The position numbers and the translations under genes are program-made. From a virus, in the IMG/VR virus record IMGVR_UViG_3300034375_009143, positions 1 to 33,989 of that record: 33,989 nt of DNA. The stretch is one strand, 5' to 3'. The notes below the pieces were generated by a model that was given only the letters and a program-made list of their open reading frames with translations, made no database searches and was not told where the DNA came from. Shown piece after piece: positions 7,007-15,910 of this stretch (positions are counted from its first letter, which is position 1; every line of letters begins with the position of its first letter).

Positions 7007-7325
7007 AAAAGTAAACTTTGCAAATACTTTACTTAAAACTTTGAGAACAAAATATCCTCAATATGTTTTAATAATGCAAGATAATTCTTTACTTATTAAA
7101 ATTACTAAAGAGACTGCTGAAAAAAATGGTCGTTATGTTTTTTATATAAGTGAAGAGACTTTAGTAAAAGATTTTTTAGAAAATACTTTATCAACTAAAG
7201 AATTAAAATTTTATTACTTAACTAGTTTACATTACGCGTTAATATTTAACTCTGTTAATCCATTAAATTGGCTTAATGGAGTATTAGCGTCAGATAAACT
7301 GCTAATAGACTTAAAAATGTTATGA
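6984..7325 (+). CDS. Hypothetical protein
   Basis: Not recognised; 113 aa from ATG 6984, overlapping the upstream gene by 23 bases and the downstream one by ATGA. The sequence alternates hydrophobic strands (YVLIMQDNSLLIKI, YVFYISEETLV) and helices, consistent with a small alpha/beta protein. Nothing points to a function. Confidence 0.6.
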   Translation: MKILTSTEKVNFANTLLKTLRTKYPQYVLIMQDNSLLIKITKETAEKNGRYVFYISEETLVKDFLENTLSTKELKFYYLTSLHYALIFNSVNPLNWLNGVLASDKLLIDLKML

Positions 7326-7813
7326 CAGTATCACCCAAAACAACGAATTTATTAATTTATGATTCTTTTTGTTCTACAGGATCTGACCACTTAAAGTTTT
7401 TACAAACTTTACATGGATTTGATAACTTTAGAGATATAAGGGTTAATATTAATCCAAGATATGAGGTATTACTGTCTCCATTTTCTATGTATGTACACCA
7501 GAATATAACAGTACCTTCTATATGTTTTAATCCTAGAGATACTAGACAAAAACCTATTAAATGTGAATGGTATGCTGTAAGTGATAGGGTGTTACACAAT
7601 TTAGAAAAATTTTACAAAGACTTTCAATTAAGTTTAGTAGAAATAGATATTAATAAATTCACTTACCTTAATTCTAGATTTAGTTTAGCTGGAGAACCGT
7701 CTAAATTTGCAATATTCTTAAATCTTGAAGATTTAGATGATGCAGAATTAGAATATTATGGGTTTTTACAATTAATATCTGGAGATTTTAATAACTTACA
7801 AAATAAACTTTAA
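7322..7813 (+). CDS. Hypothetical protein
   Basis: Not recognised; 163 aa. The start overlaps the previous stop (ATGA) and the next gene begins one base after its own stop, so it belongs to the same tight operon as the ATP-grasp gene. The protein is mixed alpha/beta with scattered Cys (SFCSTG, SICFNP, CEWYAV) that do not form an obvious metal site. A minus-strand open frame inside it is a shadow. Confidence 0.6.
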   Translation: MTVSPKTTNLLIYDSFCSTGSDHLKFLQTLHGFDNFRDIRVNINPRYEVLLSPFSMYVHQNITVPSICFNPRDTRQKPIKCEWYAVSDRVLHNLEKFYKDFQLSLVEIDINKFTYLNSRFSLAGEPSKFAIFLNLEDLDDAELEYYGFLQLISGDFNNLQNKL

Positions 7814-7814
7814 T

Positions 7815-8696
7815 ATGGCAACTATAATCAAAAATTCTCAACCTAGAAATATTAGAAGGGCAAGGCCGGTAAGACCTGCACGTCCTGTTCTAGTAAATCG
7901 AAATAATAGGGGTAGATATTTTTTAAGCCTTAGGTCTAGACATCCTTCACATAGACCCTTACGTAGATCTGTTAGGGTCCCTGTAAGAACAGTTCTAAAT
8001 CTAGGCTCTACTACACGTCCTAGAGAAGGTTATCTAGTTTTAAATAGCGAAGAAGCAGTAAGAAATAGTGCTAGTAAAGTACGTATGAAAAATTGCTTTG
8101 CTAGAAACAATGTTAGTACAGCTAACTATATACATTCTGCAGACATTAACGAAGTTCGTGATTGGGTAAGGAATAACCTTCCTGTAGTATCTAAATCTGA
8201 ATTTGGTAGTCGTGGTAGAGGAAATAAAAAGCATAATACTATTGAAGAGTTTAATGCTTGGGTACAGAATAAAAATTTACGAAACTATATTTTTGAAAAC
8301 TATAAAAACTTTAATAGAGAATATAGACTTCATGTAACTCCTTTGGGGTGTTTTTATTCTTGTAGAAAGATGATTAGGCGAGAAACTCCTGAAAACCAAC
8401 GTTGGTTTAGGAATGATAATAATTGTGTTTGGATACTACCAGAAAATCCACAATTTGAAAGGCCTGTAAATTGGCACGAAATTGAGCAAGGATGTGTTCA
8501 AGCATTATTAGCTGTAGGATTAGATGTAGGAGCCTGCGATGTCAGAGTTCAATCTGCAGTAGATGCTGAGGGTAACAGACGTCAAAGATGTGACTTTGCC
8601 ATTATTGAAATCAATTCAGCACCATCTTTTGGTCAAATCACTTTAGAGAAATACAGGGAAATGCTTCCTGAATTAGTAAATCATAAATTACAATAA
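7815..8696 (+). CDS. ATP-grasp carboxylate-amine ligase
   Basis: Predicted ATP-grasp enzyme that would activate a carboxylate as acyl-phosphate and couple it to an amine, as RimK-type and related ligases do. Seen: a lysine plus glycine-rich loop (KSEFGSRGRG, 127-136), EYRLHV at 169-174 with the Glu-x-Arg typical of the fold, GLDVGACDVRV at 235-245, and the metal-binding strand IIEINSAPSFG (263-273; Glu265, Asn267). Residues 1-60 form a separate Arg/Pro-rich basic tail (RRARPVRPARP), possibly for nucleic acid, cell-wall or partner binding. It is followed two bases later by a class-II amidotransferase and then an amidoligase. Family call is strong; the substrate is unknown. Confidence 0.85.
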   Translation: MATIIKNSQPRNIRRARPVRPARPVLVNRNNRGRYFLSLRSRHPSHRPLRRSVRVPVRTVLNLGSTTRPREGYLVLNSEEAVRNSASKVRMKNCFARNNVSTANYIHSADINEVRDWVRNNLPVVSKSEFGSRGRGNKKHNTIEEFNAWVQNKNLRNYIFENYKNFNREYRLHVTPLGCFYSCRKMIRRETPENQRWFRNDNNCVWILPENPQFERPVNWHEIEQGCVQALLAVGLDVGACDVRVQSAVDAEGNRRQRCDFAIIEINSAPSFGQITLEKYREMLPELVNHKLQ

Positions 8697-8698
8697 AA

Positions 8699-10447
8699 AT
8701 GTGTGGAATCTTTGGATCAATAGGGCCTAATGACCCTAATATTTATAAATTGCATATCTTAGGCATGGATAACGAAGTTAGAGGGAGAGATAGTTGTGGG
8801 TTGTATTGGAACGGCGTTGTATTACGAAGTTCTGCTATAAGAGAACGTGAATATACTGATTATATCAGTACTTACCGGCTTAAAGATTGGAATGGTAAAA
8901 ACAAAATAAATTTTGGACACGTAAGAAACTCCAGCGTAGGAATTATAAGCGATGAAAATGCTCATCCGGTTACAATTTACAGTGAAGCTAAAAAGGTTAG
9001 ACCTACTTTAATAGGTGCGCATAATGGAACTATTTATAACATAGACGAATTAGCTAAAAAATACAAAGTTAATGTAGAAGACTATGAAACAGATAGCCAA
9101 AAAATATTTGCTATTTTAGCAGAAAAACATTTTGATGTTTTAAAAGAATATCAAGGTAGTGCTACTTTAGTATTTATGTATCCGCAAAAAGATCCTAATC
9201 TGTTATATATATGGAAGGGTAAAAGTAAAAAATCAGCCTCTTCTGTACAATCTTTAGAAGAAAGACCTTTGTATATGTATATAGAAGGTAGTACAGGCCA
9301 GCATTATTTCTCGTCTAGAGAAGAGGGATTAAATATTATTAATCACGATATTGACGGTAAGATTATTGATCTGCCTTGTAATCAACTTTTAATATATTCT
9401 ACAGATAAAGGGCTTATAGACCAGAAAGAATATGATAGAACTGAACAAAGTCAAAGTAAGACTTATGACTATCATACTAGAGGAGCTAATAGCTATTTTA
9501 GAAATGGAAATGAAAATTTTACTAATGGGGTAGGTACTAGAAAAACTACCACTACTTACTCCAGAAATACGTCTTCTTCTAATACGTTTATTAATTCCAG
9601 TAATCTTAAGTTTGAAAATCTTATAGATACTTTAAAAGAAATGTTAGATAATAAAGATTTCCTTAAAAAGGAGAAAAATATTTCATTTGATATTTCTAAA
9701 GAACCTAAACGAATAGGATTACCTTATACTCAAATTGTATTTTATAAGGGTAAATATTACGTTGGAGAAAGACTGATAGGTGATAATAATTTGATTGCTA
9801 ATCCGGAACGTATACATATTGATATGGAAACTAATGACCGTGTTTATGCTAAAGATTTATTAGATGGAGAATCAGTAAAACAATTTGTCGTTTATGAAGG
9901 TATTATATTTAAAGACGAATCAAGTTATGCTGCATGTATACAAGCTCTAAGAAAAAGCTTGACTGGAATTACAATGTCTCCTACGACTAATCTTCTAGAA
10001 GAGTTCTCTTTAAGTTTTGTTAAATCTACGCATACAAATATTTATATGCAAGGAGGTACAATTTGTCATGGATTCTATTCTCCTTTATTTAGCGATAGGA
10101 CTTATGTTATGCATAGTGGTTATCTTATTGCTGTATTAGATAAAGCTAAAACTTTAGATGAAGATGATAGCGCGTTAATTTGCTGTAGTCAAGAGATGTA
10201 TAACATATTAGATCCAGAAGATTCTAATACTTATGCTGATGTAGAACTAGGTAATCAATTACCATTACTATCTGATGAATATTTAAATACTTTATCTGAA
10301 CAGAATAAAAAAACTAAAATTGACATGTCTACCTCATTAAAAGAGGCAAAAGGTCAAATTAGTAAATTAGTACAAGATGATGAAGAAACTTTTCAAGAGC
10401 ATAAGACAGCTATAGATCAAATTATAACTGTTTTAGAACAAGTTTAG
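8699..10447 (+). CDS. Class-II glutamine amidotransferase domain protein
   Basis: An N-terminal Ntn-type glutaminase domain. The protein starts M-CGIFGSIG, so Cys2 becomes the N-terminal nucleophile after Met removal. RGRDSCG (28-34), NFGHVRNSS (71-79) and GAHNGTIYN (106-114) match the substrate-binding and oxyanion segments of GlmS/PurF/AsnB-type domains. This part would release ammonia from glutamine. Residues ~250-300 are low-complexity Ser/Thr/Asn, and the ~280-residue C-terminal part is not an asparagine-synthetase or sugar-isomerase domain that I can recognise. It lies between an ATP-grasp ligase and an amidoligase, so it probably feeds ammonia to them. Start certain from Cys2. Confidence 0.85.
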   Translation: MCGIFGSIGPNDPNIYKLHILGMDNEVRGRDSCGLYWNGVVLRSSAIREREYTDYISTYRLKDWNGKNKINFGHVRNSSVGIISDENAHPVTIYSEAKKVRPTLIGAHNGTIYNIDELAKKYKVNVEDYETDSQKIFAILAEKHFDVLKEYQGSATLVFMYPQKDPNLLYIWKGKSKKSASSVQSLEERPLYMYIEGSTGQHYFSSREEGLNIINHDIDGKIIDLPCNQLLIYSTDKGLIDQKEYDRTEQSQSKTYDYHTRGANSYFRNGNENFTNGVGTRKTTTTYSRNTSSSNTFINSSNLKFENLIDTLKEMLDNKDFLKKEKNISFDISKEPKRIGLPYTQIVFYKGKYYVGERLIGDNNLIANPERIHIDMETNDRVYAKDLLDGESVKQFVVYEGIIFKDESSYAACIQALRKSLTGITMSPTTNLLEEFSLSFVKSTHTNIYMQGGTICHGFYSPLFSDRTYVMHSGYLIAVLDKAKTLDEDDSALICCSQEMYNILDPEDSNTYADVELGNQLPLLSDEYLNTLSEQNKKTKIDMSTSLKEAKGQISKLVQDDEETFQEHKTAIDQIITVLEQV

Positions 10448-10456
10448 TAATTAAAA

Positions 10457-12700
10457 ATGAAGTTAATACAAAAAATGAAAAAAGTATTTATAAAAACTTT
10501 TGACGGGATGGAGATATTAAAAAGTAAAGCTAGGAAAATTGGCGAATCTTTTTACATTCCTAATAGAAGTTGTTTTAAAATAGGAAATCGTTGGTATCCT
10601 ATAAATTCTTCCAGCATTGCATTAAATGTGGAGACTAATCAATATGATTTAAAATCTAATTTGCAAGGAGTTGTAATAGACTTTGATAAAGATATGTACC
10701 CAATTTTCGGGTACATATCTAAACGAGTCTTTGCTGATGAATATATTCAATTTTACGGAAAAATCAAGAAAAAGAAAGGAGATGATAAGGTTGACGCTAT
10801 AGCACAAGTTTATTTAGCTAGTATGGACTTAGTTAAAAAATATAATCTTTATTTAGATAAAGATAATTTAGTGTATATGTTTGACAAATGTTCTACAGCT
10901 AAATCTAACAAAAAGTATAATTACAGATTTTTACAAGGCGAAAGGATTAGAAATTATACTTGGGATGGTTCTAAGATTACTAGGCGTGTTATAGAACGTT
11001 ATGAAGAGGCTAATTTTCCTATTCAACCAGGATATTATAAATTAGCTAAAGTTTTAGGAAACCTGTCTTTTGGATTAGAGTTTGAAACTATTTATGGAAC
11101 TATACCTTCTTGGGAATTGTTTGATTTAGGATTAATACCGGTTAGAGACGGTTCTATATCTGGTTATGAATATACTACAATTCCTTTAAAAGGAGCTAAA
11201 GGATTACAAACTATTGAAAATATTTGTTTAGCTTTAAATAAATATTGCGAATTTGATTTTTCCTGTTCTTTACATATTCATTTTGGAAATACTTTTAAAG
11301 ATAAGATTTTTATCACTGCTTTTTATGCTGCTGCATGTCAGTTGCAACAAGAAGTATTTGATTTAGTACCTTTCTTTAAAAGAAATCAAAGAGAATTCTT
11401 AGGATCATCTAAAGAATATTGTAAAATGCTTCCTTTACTAAATATCGGTAACTATTCTAAAGAAGATATTACTGATATCGAAAACTTTAAAGGTAAAGTA
11501 CTTACTGATATGAATATTCTTTATAAATTTTTATCAGGAGGATATGATTTAGGTAGGTATAATAATAGAGATCATCACCCAGAAGATATAGATGATAGGC
11601 GTAAATGGCAAAGAGAAGCCAGGTATCATTGGGTAAATTTAATACCTTTAGTGTTTAAGAAAGATGGTACTATTGAGTTTAGGATACATCACTCTACATA
11701 TAACCCAGAATTAATTATAAACTGGTTATTTATTTGCGCAAGTATTATTAAATATGTAGAAAAGCATCCACATGATATTTTATCTAAAAGTTCTTTAATT
11801 ACTTTAGAGGATACTATAAACGTATTTGCAGCAGGAAATGCTAAAAAATCTGGATTTAGAACTGATTTAGTAAATACTTTATTGAAGCATAAAGATTTTA
11901 CTATTGAAAAATTTAGACAATATTTTTTGGACAAAAAGTTTGTTCCTCATAGTGAAATAAATGCTGATTGCGAGCCTATTAAATATCCTATTTTAAAATT
12001 GGAAAATTTTTATAAGGAGTTAGGACCAGTTAATTCTGAAAATAGCTCTCCTGCTTTTAACATTAAGCCTTCAAGAAGAAATCTTAGTTCAAATACTTCC
12101 CATTATGGAGGTTTAGATAATTATAAGTCGCTTGATCTAAAAAAAGTTGAGTGGGGCTCTGATACTTTTAGAGAGCCTACGACGTTTGAACAGTGGCTAA
12201 CTTTAAAAGAAGAAAATGAAACAATTAATAGACACCCAGAATCTGCAAACGGTTCTGCCGTGTTTGGGCAGGCTGAGATTGTTAAGTCTATTACAAAAGC
12301 TTTGGGCAATGATATATTTTTCGAAGCTGTTGCTAATTTTCGCAACTCTAAGATACAGAATGAGTTTTTCCCTCATACCGTTTCTGCAGCGATTAAAGGA
12401 ATACTTCTTGAGCATCAGGAAGGGTCTCCGGCACGATTAGGATTTCTAGCCAAACTTATAATTGTAGAACTTATAAATCCTACGCAGTCCCAAGCTGTAA
12501 TGAATCAATTAATTGACATAGCGTTAAATGAACCTGAGTTTCAGGATACTTTTAATGGTGTGATAAAACAACTTGAAGAATTATACAAAGAAAACGTATC
12601 AAAAAAACAATCGCCGGAAGGGTCACTCCTTAGAGAGGAGTACAGTGACAGATCTGAAGAATCTACCACAATTGCAAAAGATCCTTACCCAGACTTTTAA
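10457..12700 (+). CDS. Amidoligase (glutamine synthetase/GCS-like fold), large multidomain
   Basis: Predicted COOH-NH2 ligase of the amidoligase family related to gamma-glutamylcysteine synthetase and glutamine synthetase. Residues ~200-410 carry the signatures: FGLEFET with Glu208 and Glu210 (metal ligands), RDGSISGYEYTTIPLKG at 230-246, CSLHIHFGN with His273 and His275, and later WVNLIPLVFKKDGTIEFRI then HHST. The first ~195 residues are a separate uncharacterised domain (NRWYPINSSSIALNV, VVIDFDKDMYPIFGYISKR). The last ~240 are helical and disordered. At 747 aa it is much longer than a single amidoligase domain. The 3' end overlaps the nuclease gene by 128 bases in another frame. Family call is good; substrate unknown. 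Confidence 0.85.
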   Translation: MKLIQKMKKVFIKTFDGMEILKSKARKIGESFYIPNRSCFKIGNRWYPINSSSIALNVETNQYDLKSNLQGVVIDFDKDMYPIFGYISKRVFADEYIQFYGKIKKKKGDDKVDAIAQVYLASMDLVKKYNLYLDKDNLVYMFDKCSTAKSNKKYNYRFLQGERIRNYTWDGSKITRRVIERYEEANFPIQPGYYKLAKVLGNLSFGLEFETIYGTIPSWELFDLGLIPVRDGSISGYEYTTIPLKGAKGLQTIENICLALNKYCEFDFSCSLHIHFGNTFKDKIFITAFYAAACQLQQEVFDLVPFFKRNQREFLGSSKEYCKMLPLLNIGNYSKEDITDIENFKGKVLTDMNILYKFLSGGYDLGRYNNRDHHPEDIDDRRKWQREARYHWVNLIPLVFKKDGTIEFRIHHSTYNPELIINWLFICASIIKYVEKHPHDILSKSSLITLEDTINVFAAGNAKKSGFRTDLVNTLLKHKDFTIEKFRQYFLDKKFVPHSEINADCEPIKYPILKLENFYKELGPVNSENSSPAFNIKPSRRNLSSNTSHYGGLDNYKSLDLKKVEWGSDTFREPTTFEQWLTLKEENETINRHPESANGSAVFGQAEIVKSITKALGNDIFFEAVANFRNSKIQNEFFPHTVSAAIKGILLEHQEGSPARLGFLAKLIIVELINPTQSQAVMNQLIDIALNEPEFQDTFNGVIKQLEELYKENVSKKQSPEGSLLREEYSDRSEESTTIAKDPYPDF

Positions 12701-13019
12701 TATTGATACAAAGTTTATCAAAACTTCTAGACAAGCTAGTAGATTATACGATGATTCTAAAATAGATATTTGGGGTGTACCTTTACTTATACAAGTAAAA
12801 AATGTTAAAAGTTCTTTGAACTACACTACTATATTTAATGAGATGGATGAATGTTTGAAACAAAACTTTCCTCCAAATCAATTAGAGCATAGTTACCCAA
12901 AAATAATTAGACATCAAAGGCGTAGAGCCACGAGACTACAAGCTTATGAAGATTTAATCATCATGCCTTATGACGATTGGTTAAAACTAATTGCTAAGGC
13001 ATACAAAATAAATGACTAA
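12573..13019 (+). CDS. PD-(D/E)xK nuclease, Holliday-junction-resolvase-like
   Basis: A small nuclease with the resolvase-type PD-(D/E)xK layout: RRKGHSLERSTVTDLKN (Glu21 in the first helix), SRLYDDSKIDIWG (Asp65), then PLLIQVKNV with the Q-x-K pair (Gln74, Lys76). It would cut branched or damaged DNA during phage replication. TTG 12573 is the listed start. The GTG inside STVTDLKN would remove the conserved first helix, so the longer form is preferred, creating a 128-base out-of-frame overlap with the amidoligase. The true start lies somewhere in 12573-12615 and is not ATG. An ACTCCT/AGGAGT hairpin (12625-12641) sits in the overlap. The stop overlaps the following nuclease gene by 8 bases. 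Confidence 0.75.
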   Translation: MKNYTKKTYQKNNRRKGHSLERSTVTDLKNLPQLQKILTQTFNIDTKFIKTSRQASRLYDDSKIDIWGVPLLIQVKNVKSSLNYTTIFNEMDECLKQNFPPNQLEHSYPKIIRHQRRRATRLQAYEDLIIMPYDDWLKLIAKAYKIND

Positions 13020-13962
13020 CGAAGAATATAGAGCATTAGATTGTGTAAATCAATCTAGTCTAAAACTTCTAAGAAGGTCTCCAAAAGCGTTTAAATTTAA
13101 TGTATATAATAACGATAGTATTGCCTTTGTTGAAGGTGATGCTGTCGATACATTACTAACTAATGGCGAAGATGCTTTTCATTCTAAATTTTATGTAGGT
13201 GCTGCTGAAAAACCAACTGGTAAAATGGCAGTATTTGTTAAAAAGCTTTTAGAATTAAATGATCTTGGCGACACCCCTAATAGTATGTTTTATCAAGAAG
13301 CATATGATGCAGGAGAGTGGAGTCCCAGGGCAGCTAGTCTTGGCGCCATTATTAAACGTTTTGAAGACAACTTTTTAGATTATTACAAAGAGCAAAAAGA
13401 AAACGAAAATAAAATAGCACTAAGCGAAAGTGTATACAAAAATACATTTGAAATTGTGCATACAATATTATCTGATCCACATTGTTCTGTATATTTTACA
13501 GAAAATACAAAATATCAAGTTCCTATAGTAGGTAATCTTGAAGACGTTCCTTGTAAAGGATTGTTAGATATGGTTATTGAAACAGATAAAACTATATTAC
13601 CTATAGACATCAAAACTACAGGTAAAGATATTTATGATTTTAAACGATCTTATTTACAATATGGTTATGATTTTCAAGGTAGTTTCTATACAGCATTGTT
13701 ACAACAACAATATCCTGATAAAGAAATTTTACCTTTTAAATTTATAGTGTGTGAAAAGTCCTTATTTAATCCTCCTTTAGTATTTGAAATGACTAAAGAG
13801 GAATTAGAATTTGGAAAAAATGGAAGGATACTTAACAGTTATAAGTACCGAGGTTGGAAAAACTTACTGGATGAATATAAATATAGAAATGCTACTAACA
13901 ATTGGGAATATCCTATTGATTATGAAGGGTGTGAATACATATCCATTCCAGGTAGTAAATGA
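13012..13962 (+). CDS. RecB/ExoVIII-like PD-(D/E)xK exonuclease
   Basis: Predicted 5'-3' exonuclease of the phage-type family related to the C-terminal domain of RecE (exodeoxyribonuclease VIII). Features: an N-terminal NQSSLKLLRRSPKAFKF (13-29) matching the 'S-S-L-K-x-L-x-x-S-P' opening of the family, then CKGLLDMVI with Asp186, PIDIKTT with Asp199 and Lys201, and a later helix with QYGYDFQGSFYTALL supplying the usual Gln/Tyr. With the Sak4-like ATPase and SSB this would make a recombination set. It overlaps both neighbours by a few bases. 316 aa is a normal length. Confidence 0.85.
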   Translation: MTNEEYRALDCVNQSSLKLLRRSPKAFKFNVYNNDSIAFVEGDAVDTLLTNGEDAFHSKFYVGAAEKPTGKMAVFVKKLLELNDLGDTPNSMFYQEAYDAGEWSPRAASLGAIIKRFEDNFLDYYKEQKENENKIALSESVYKNTFEIVHTILSDPHCSVYFTENTKYQVPIVGNLEDVPCKGLLDMVIETDKTILPIDIKTTGKDIYDFKRSYLQYGYDFQGSFYTALLQQQYPDKEILPFKFIVCEKSLFNPPLVFEMTKEELEFGKNGRILNSYKYRGWKNLLDEYKYRNATNNWEYPIDYEGCEYISIPGSK

Positions 13963-14489
13963 TATTATATGATACAGTAAAAACTAGAAGTACAATGTAC
14001 TTACTATATATGCTTAATATTAATCTTACAGAATTATTCAAACACGATAACTTTTTAAACTGTTATTTTGGAGATGATGGGCATCATACAGATTATCCTG
14101 ATTCTCTATATGTAAGATTCTCTTACGAGCATACAGATCAATTCAGTCGATTTTTAGAAAAACAAGAGGCTAACTCTACTTTTATAACTTCCTATGATTT
14201 GCCTGAGGGTGAAATCATGTTAGTATTTAAAATACCTCCTGAAAAATTAGATGACTACAATCATTTTAAAGCAGGACGTTATTCTAAAATAGACAAAAGA
14301 TTTATTACTAGATTTTTTCAACCTACTGATCCGAGATTTTTAATATGTTTTAAAAGAGAAACTGTTAAAAAGGATTTAGAGAAAGCTTTAGGTGTTACAT
14401 TATCTGACGATGCAGAATTAGATAGTATTCCAGATTTAGAAACAGAAATTTTTAGATATAATAACGAAAAACATGAAAAAAGCATTTAG
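13959..14489 (+). CDS. Hypothetical protein
   Basis: Not recognised; 176 aa, starting in the ATGA overlap with the exonuclease stop and overlapping the next gene by 17 bases. The middle (SLYVRFSYEHTD, EGEIMLVFKIP, DPRFLICFKRETVKKDLE) alternates strands and helices. The C-terminal tail is acidic (SDDAELDSIPDLETEIF). No catalytic signature is visible. Coupled translation with a nuclease and a glutamine-amidotransferase-like gene is the only context clue. Confidence 0.6.
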   Translation: MILYDTVKTRSTMYLLYMLNINLTELFKHDNFLNCYFGDDGHHTDYPDSLYVRFSYEHTDQFSRFLEKQEANSTFITSYDLPEGEIMLVFKIPPEKLDDYNHFKAGRYSKIDKRFITRFFQPTDPRFLICFKRETVKKDLEKALGVTLSDDAELDSIPDLETEIFRYNNEKHEKSI

Positions 14490-15102
14490 CTTTAAACATA
14501 ATTTAAGCAGTTTTATTGATGGTTTTGAAGAAGTTCAAAATCCGGAAGAGGCTGATTTAATTATTTTTCCTGGAGGAGCTGACGTTTCTCCATCTCTATA
14601 CAAAGAAGATCCTCATCCATTTACTGGCTTTAGTGATAGTACTGATAAATTACATCAGTCTGTTTTTAAAGAATACGTAGGTAAAGTACCTATGTTAGGT
14701 ATTTGTAGAGGTTCTCAATTTTTAAGTGTGATGAATGGTGCTAGTTTAGTACAACATATGAAACATCCTTATTGGCATTTAATGGCTACATATGATGGTA
14801 AAATATTGACAGTAAATTCTACCCACCATCAACAGATTTATTTAAGAAATTTAAATAAACAGACTTATAAATTATTAGGATTCACTCCTAATAAGATTTC
14901 TCCTATCCATGAAAATGGTAATAGTGAAGATTATCATTTTGCAGCTACTTACAGAGAACCTGAAGTAGTCTATTTTGGACAAACTAATTGTTTATGCATG
15001 CAGTATCATCCAGAATTAATGGATATTTCACAAAATAGGGAGGCTATAGAATGGAGTAATAACGTAATAAACCAATATTTATTTGAGAATGTCACAGTAT
15101 AA
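14473..15102 (+). CDS. Second class-I glutamine amidotransferase-like hydrolase (peptidase C26 type)
   Basis: 209 aa with the same triad as the protein at 2494: LGICRGSQFL with Cys78 in the nucleophile elbow, NSTHHQQ at ~115-121, and CMQYHPELMD with His179 and Glu181. IIFPGGADVSPSLY (30-43) matches the C26 glycine loop. It is shorter, and lacks ~20 residues of the 2494 protein's N-terminus, so the two are diverged relatives rather than a recent duplication. Its 3' end overlaps the COOH-NH2 ligase by 14 bases. A hydrolase paired with a ligase suggests a gamma-glutamyl product that is made and trimmed. The direction of action is inferred. Confidence 0.85.
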   Translation: MKKAFSFKHNLSSFIDGFEEVQNPEEADLIIFPGGADVSPSLYKEDPHPFTGFSDSTDKLHQSVFKEYVGKVPMLGICRGSQFLSVMNGASLVQHMKHPYWHLMATYDGKILTVNSTHHQQIYLRNLNKQTYKLLGFTPNKISPIHENGNSEDYHFAATYREPEVVYFGQTNCLCMQYHPELMDISQNREAIEWSNNVINQYLFENVTV

Positions 15103-15910
15103 AGTAGGAGCTGATATAGAAGTATTTTTATGTCAGCCAAATAATGAAGAAAAGTATGTTTCAGTAGTAGGATTACTGGGAGGTACTAAAGATGAGCCTA
15201 AAAAGCTTAATAGAAAAGGATGTTTTGTGCAAGAAGATAATGTAGCAGCCGAATTTAATGTTTCTCCAACAACTGATCCTGAACATATGTGGCAGGATAT
15301 TCAATATACTATTGATTATATTCAAGAGAAAACACAATATCCGGTTAAGGTTATCGCGTCAGCACAATTTCCTGAAGAAGAATTACTAACAGAACAAGCT
15401 AAAGTATTTGGGTGCGAGCCTGATATAAATGCATGGGATGAAGCTCTTATTATAGTTTCTGATGAAGTTAAAGAGAAGTATCCATTATTACGCACAACTG
15501 GAGGTCATATACATATAGGCTATGACTTATTTGCGAAAGATAATGATGCTTGTTTTGAAGCTGTCAAACTGTTAGATTTTTATTTAGGTATACCTTCTTT
15601 ATTATTAGATACTGATACTGATAGACGAATTTTATATGGTGTTGCAGGAGCTTGTAGGTTAAAACCTTATGGGTTAGAATACAGGTCTTTATCATCATTT
15701 TGGTGTTCTTCTAAAGAACTTGTTGAATGGGTATTTGAAGGAGTTGAACGTGTTATGAATGACGTTAGGGAAGGTAGGACTATTAATGATTTATTAAGAG
15801 GTACTGACATTAATGTTGAAAATATAATTAACTCTTATGATAAAGAAACTGCACAAGCTATTGTTGAAGAGTTTGCACTAATTCCAGAAACTGTTAAAAT
15901 TAACGCATGA
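15089..15910 (+). CDS. PhiEco32-type COOH-NH2 ligase (amidoligase type 2)
   Basis: Predicted glutamine-synthetase-fold ligase of the phage phiEco32 COOH-NH2 ligase family. It has GADIEVFL (residues 7-14; Asp9 and Glu11 as metal ligands), QEDNVAAEFNVSP, TGGHIHIGYD, and the long C-terminal core with GVAGACRLKPYG then LEYRSLSSFWC. At 273 aa it is a single catalytic domain, close to the family norm. ATG 15089 is preferred over TTG 15083, two codons upstream. It overlaps the C26 hydrolase gene by 14 bases and the next small gene by ATGA. Family call is confident; partner substrates are unknown. Confidence 0.9.
   Translation: MSQYKVGADIEVFLCQPNNEEKYVSVVGLLGGTKDEPKKLNRKGCFVQEDNVAAEFNVSPTTDPEHMWQDIQYTIDYIQEKTQYPVKVIASAQFPEEELLTEQAKVFGCEPDINAWDEALIIVSDEVKEKYPLLRTTGGHIHIGYDLFAKDNDACFEAVKLLDFYLGIPSLLLDTDTDRRILYGVAGACRLKPYGLEYRSLSSFWCSSKELVEWVFEGVERVMNDVREGRTINDLLRGTDINVENIINSYDKETAQAIVEEFALIPETVKINA

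Noticed and set aside
7357-7599. Minus-strand ORF of 80 codons
   Set aside because: Lies wholly inside a well-supported plus-strand gene and has no motif; a shadow.
12121-12440. Three short ORFs on both strands within the amidoligase gene
   Set aside because: All overlap the coding amidoligase frame and show no protein-like features of their own.
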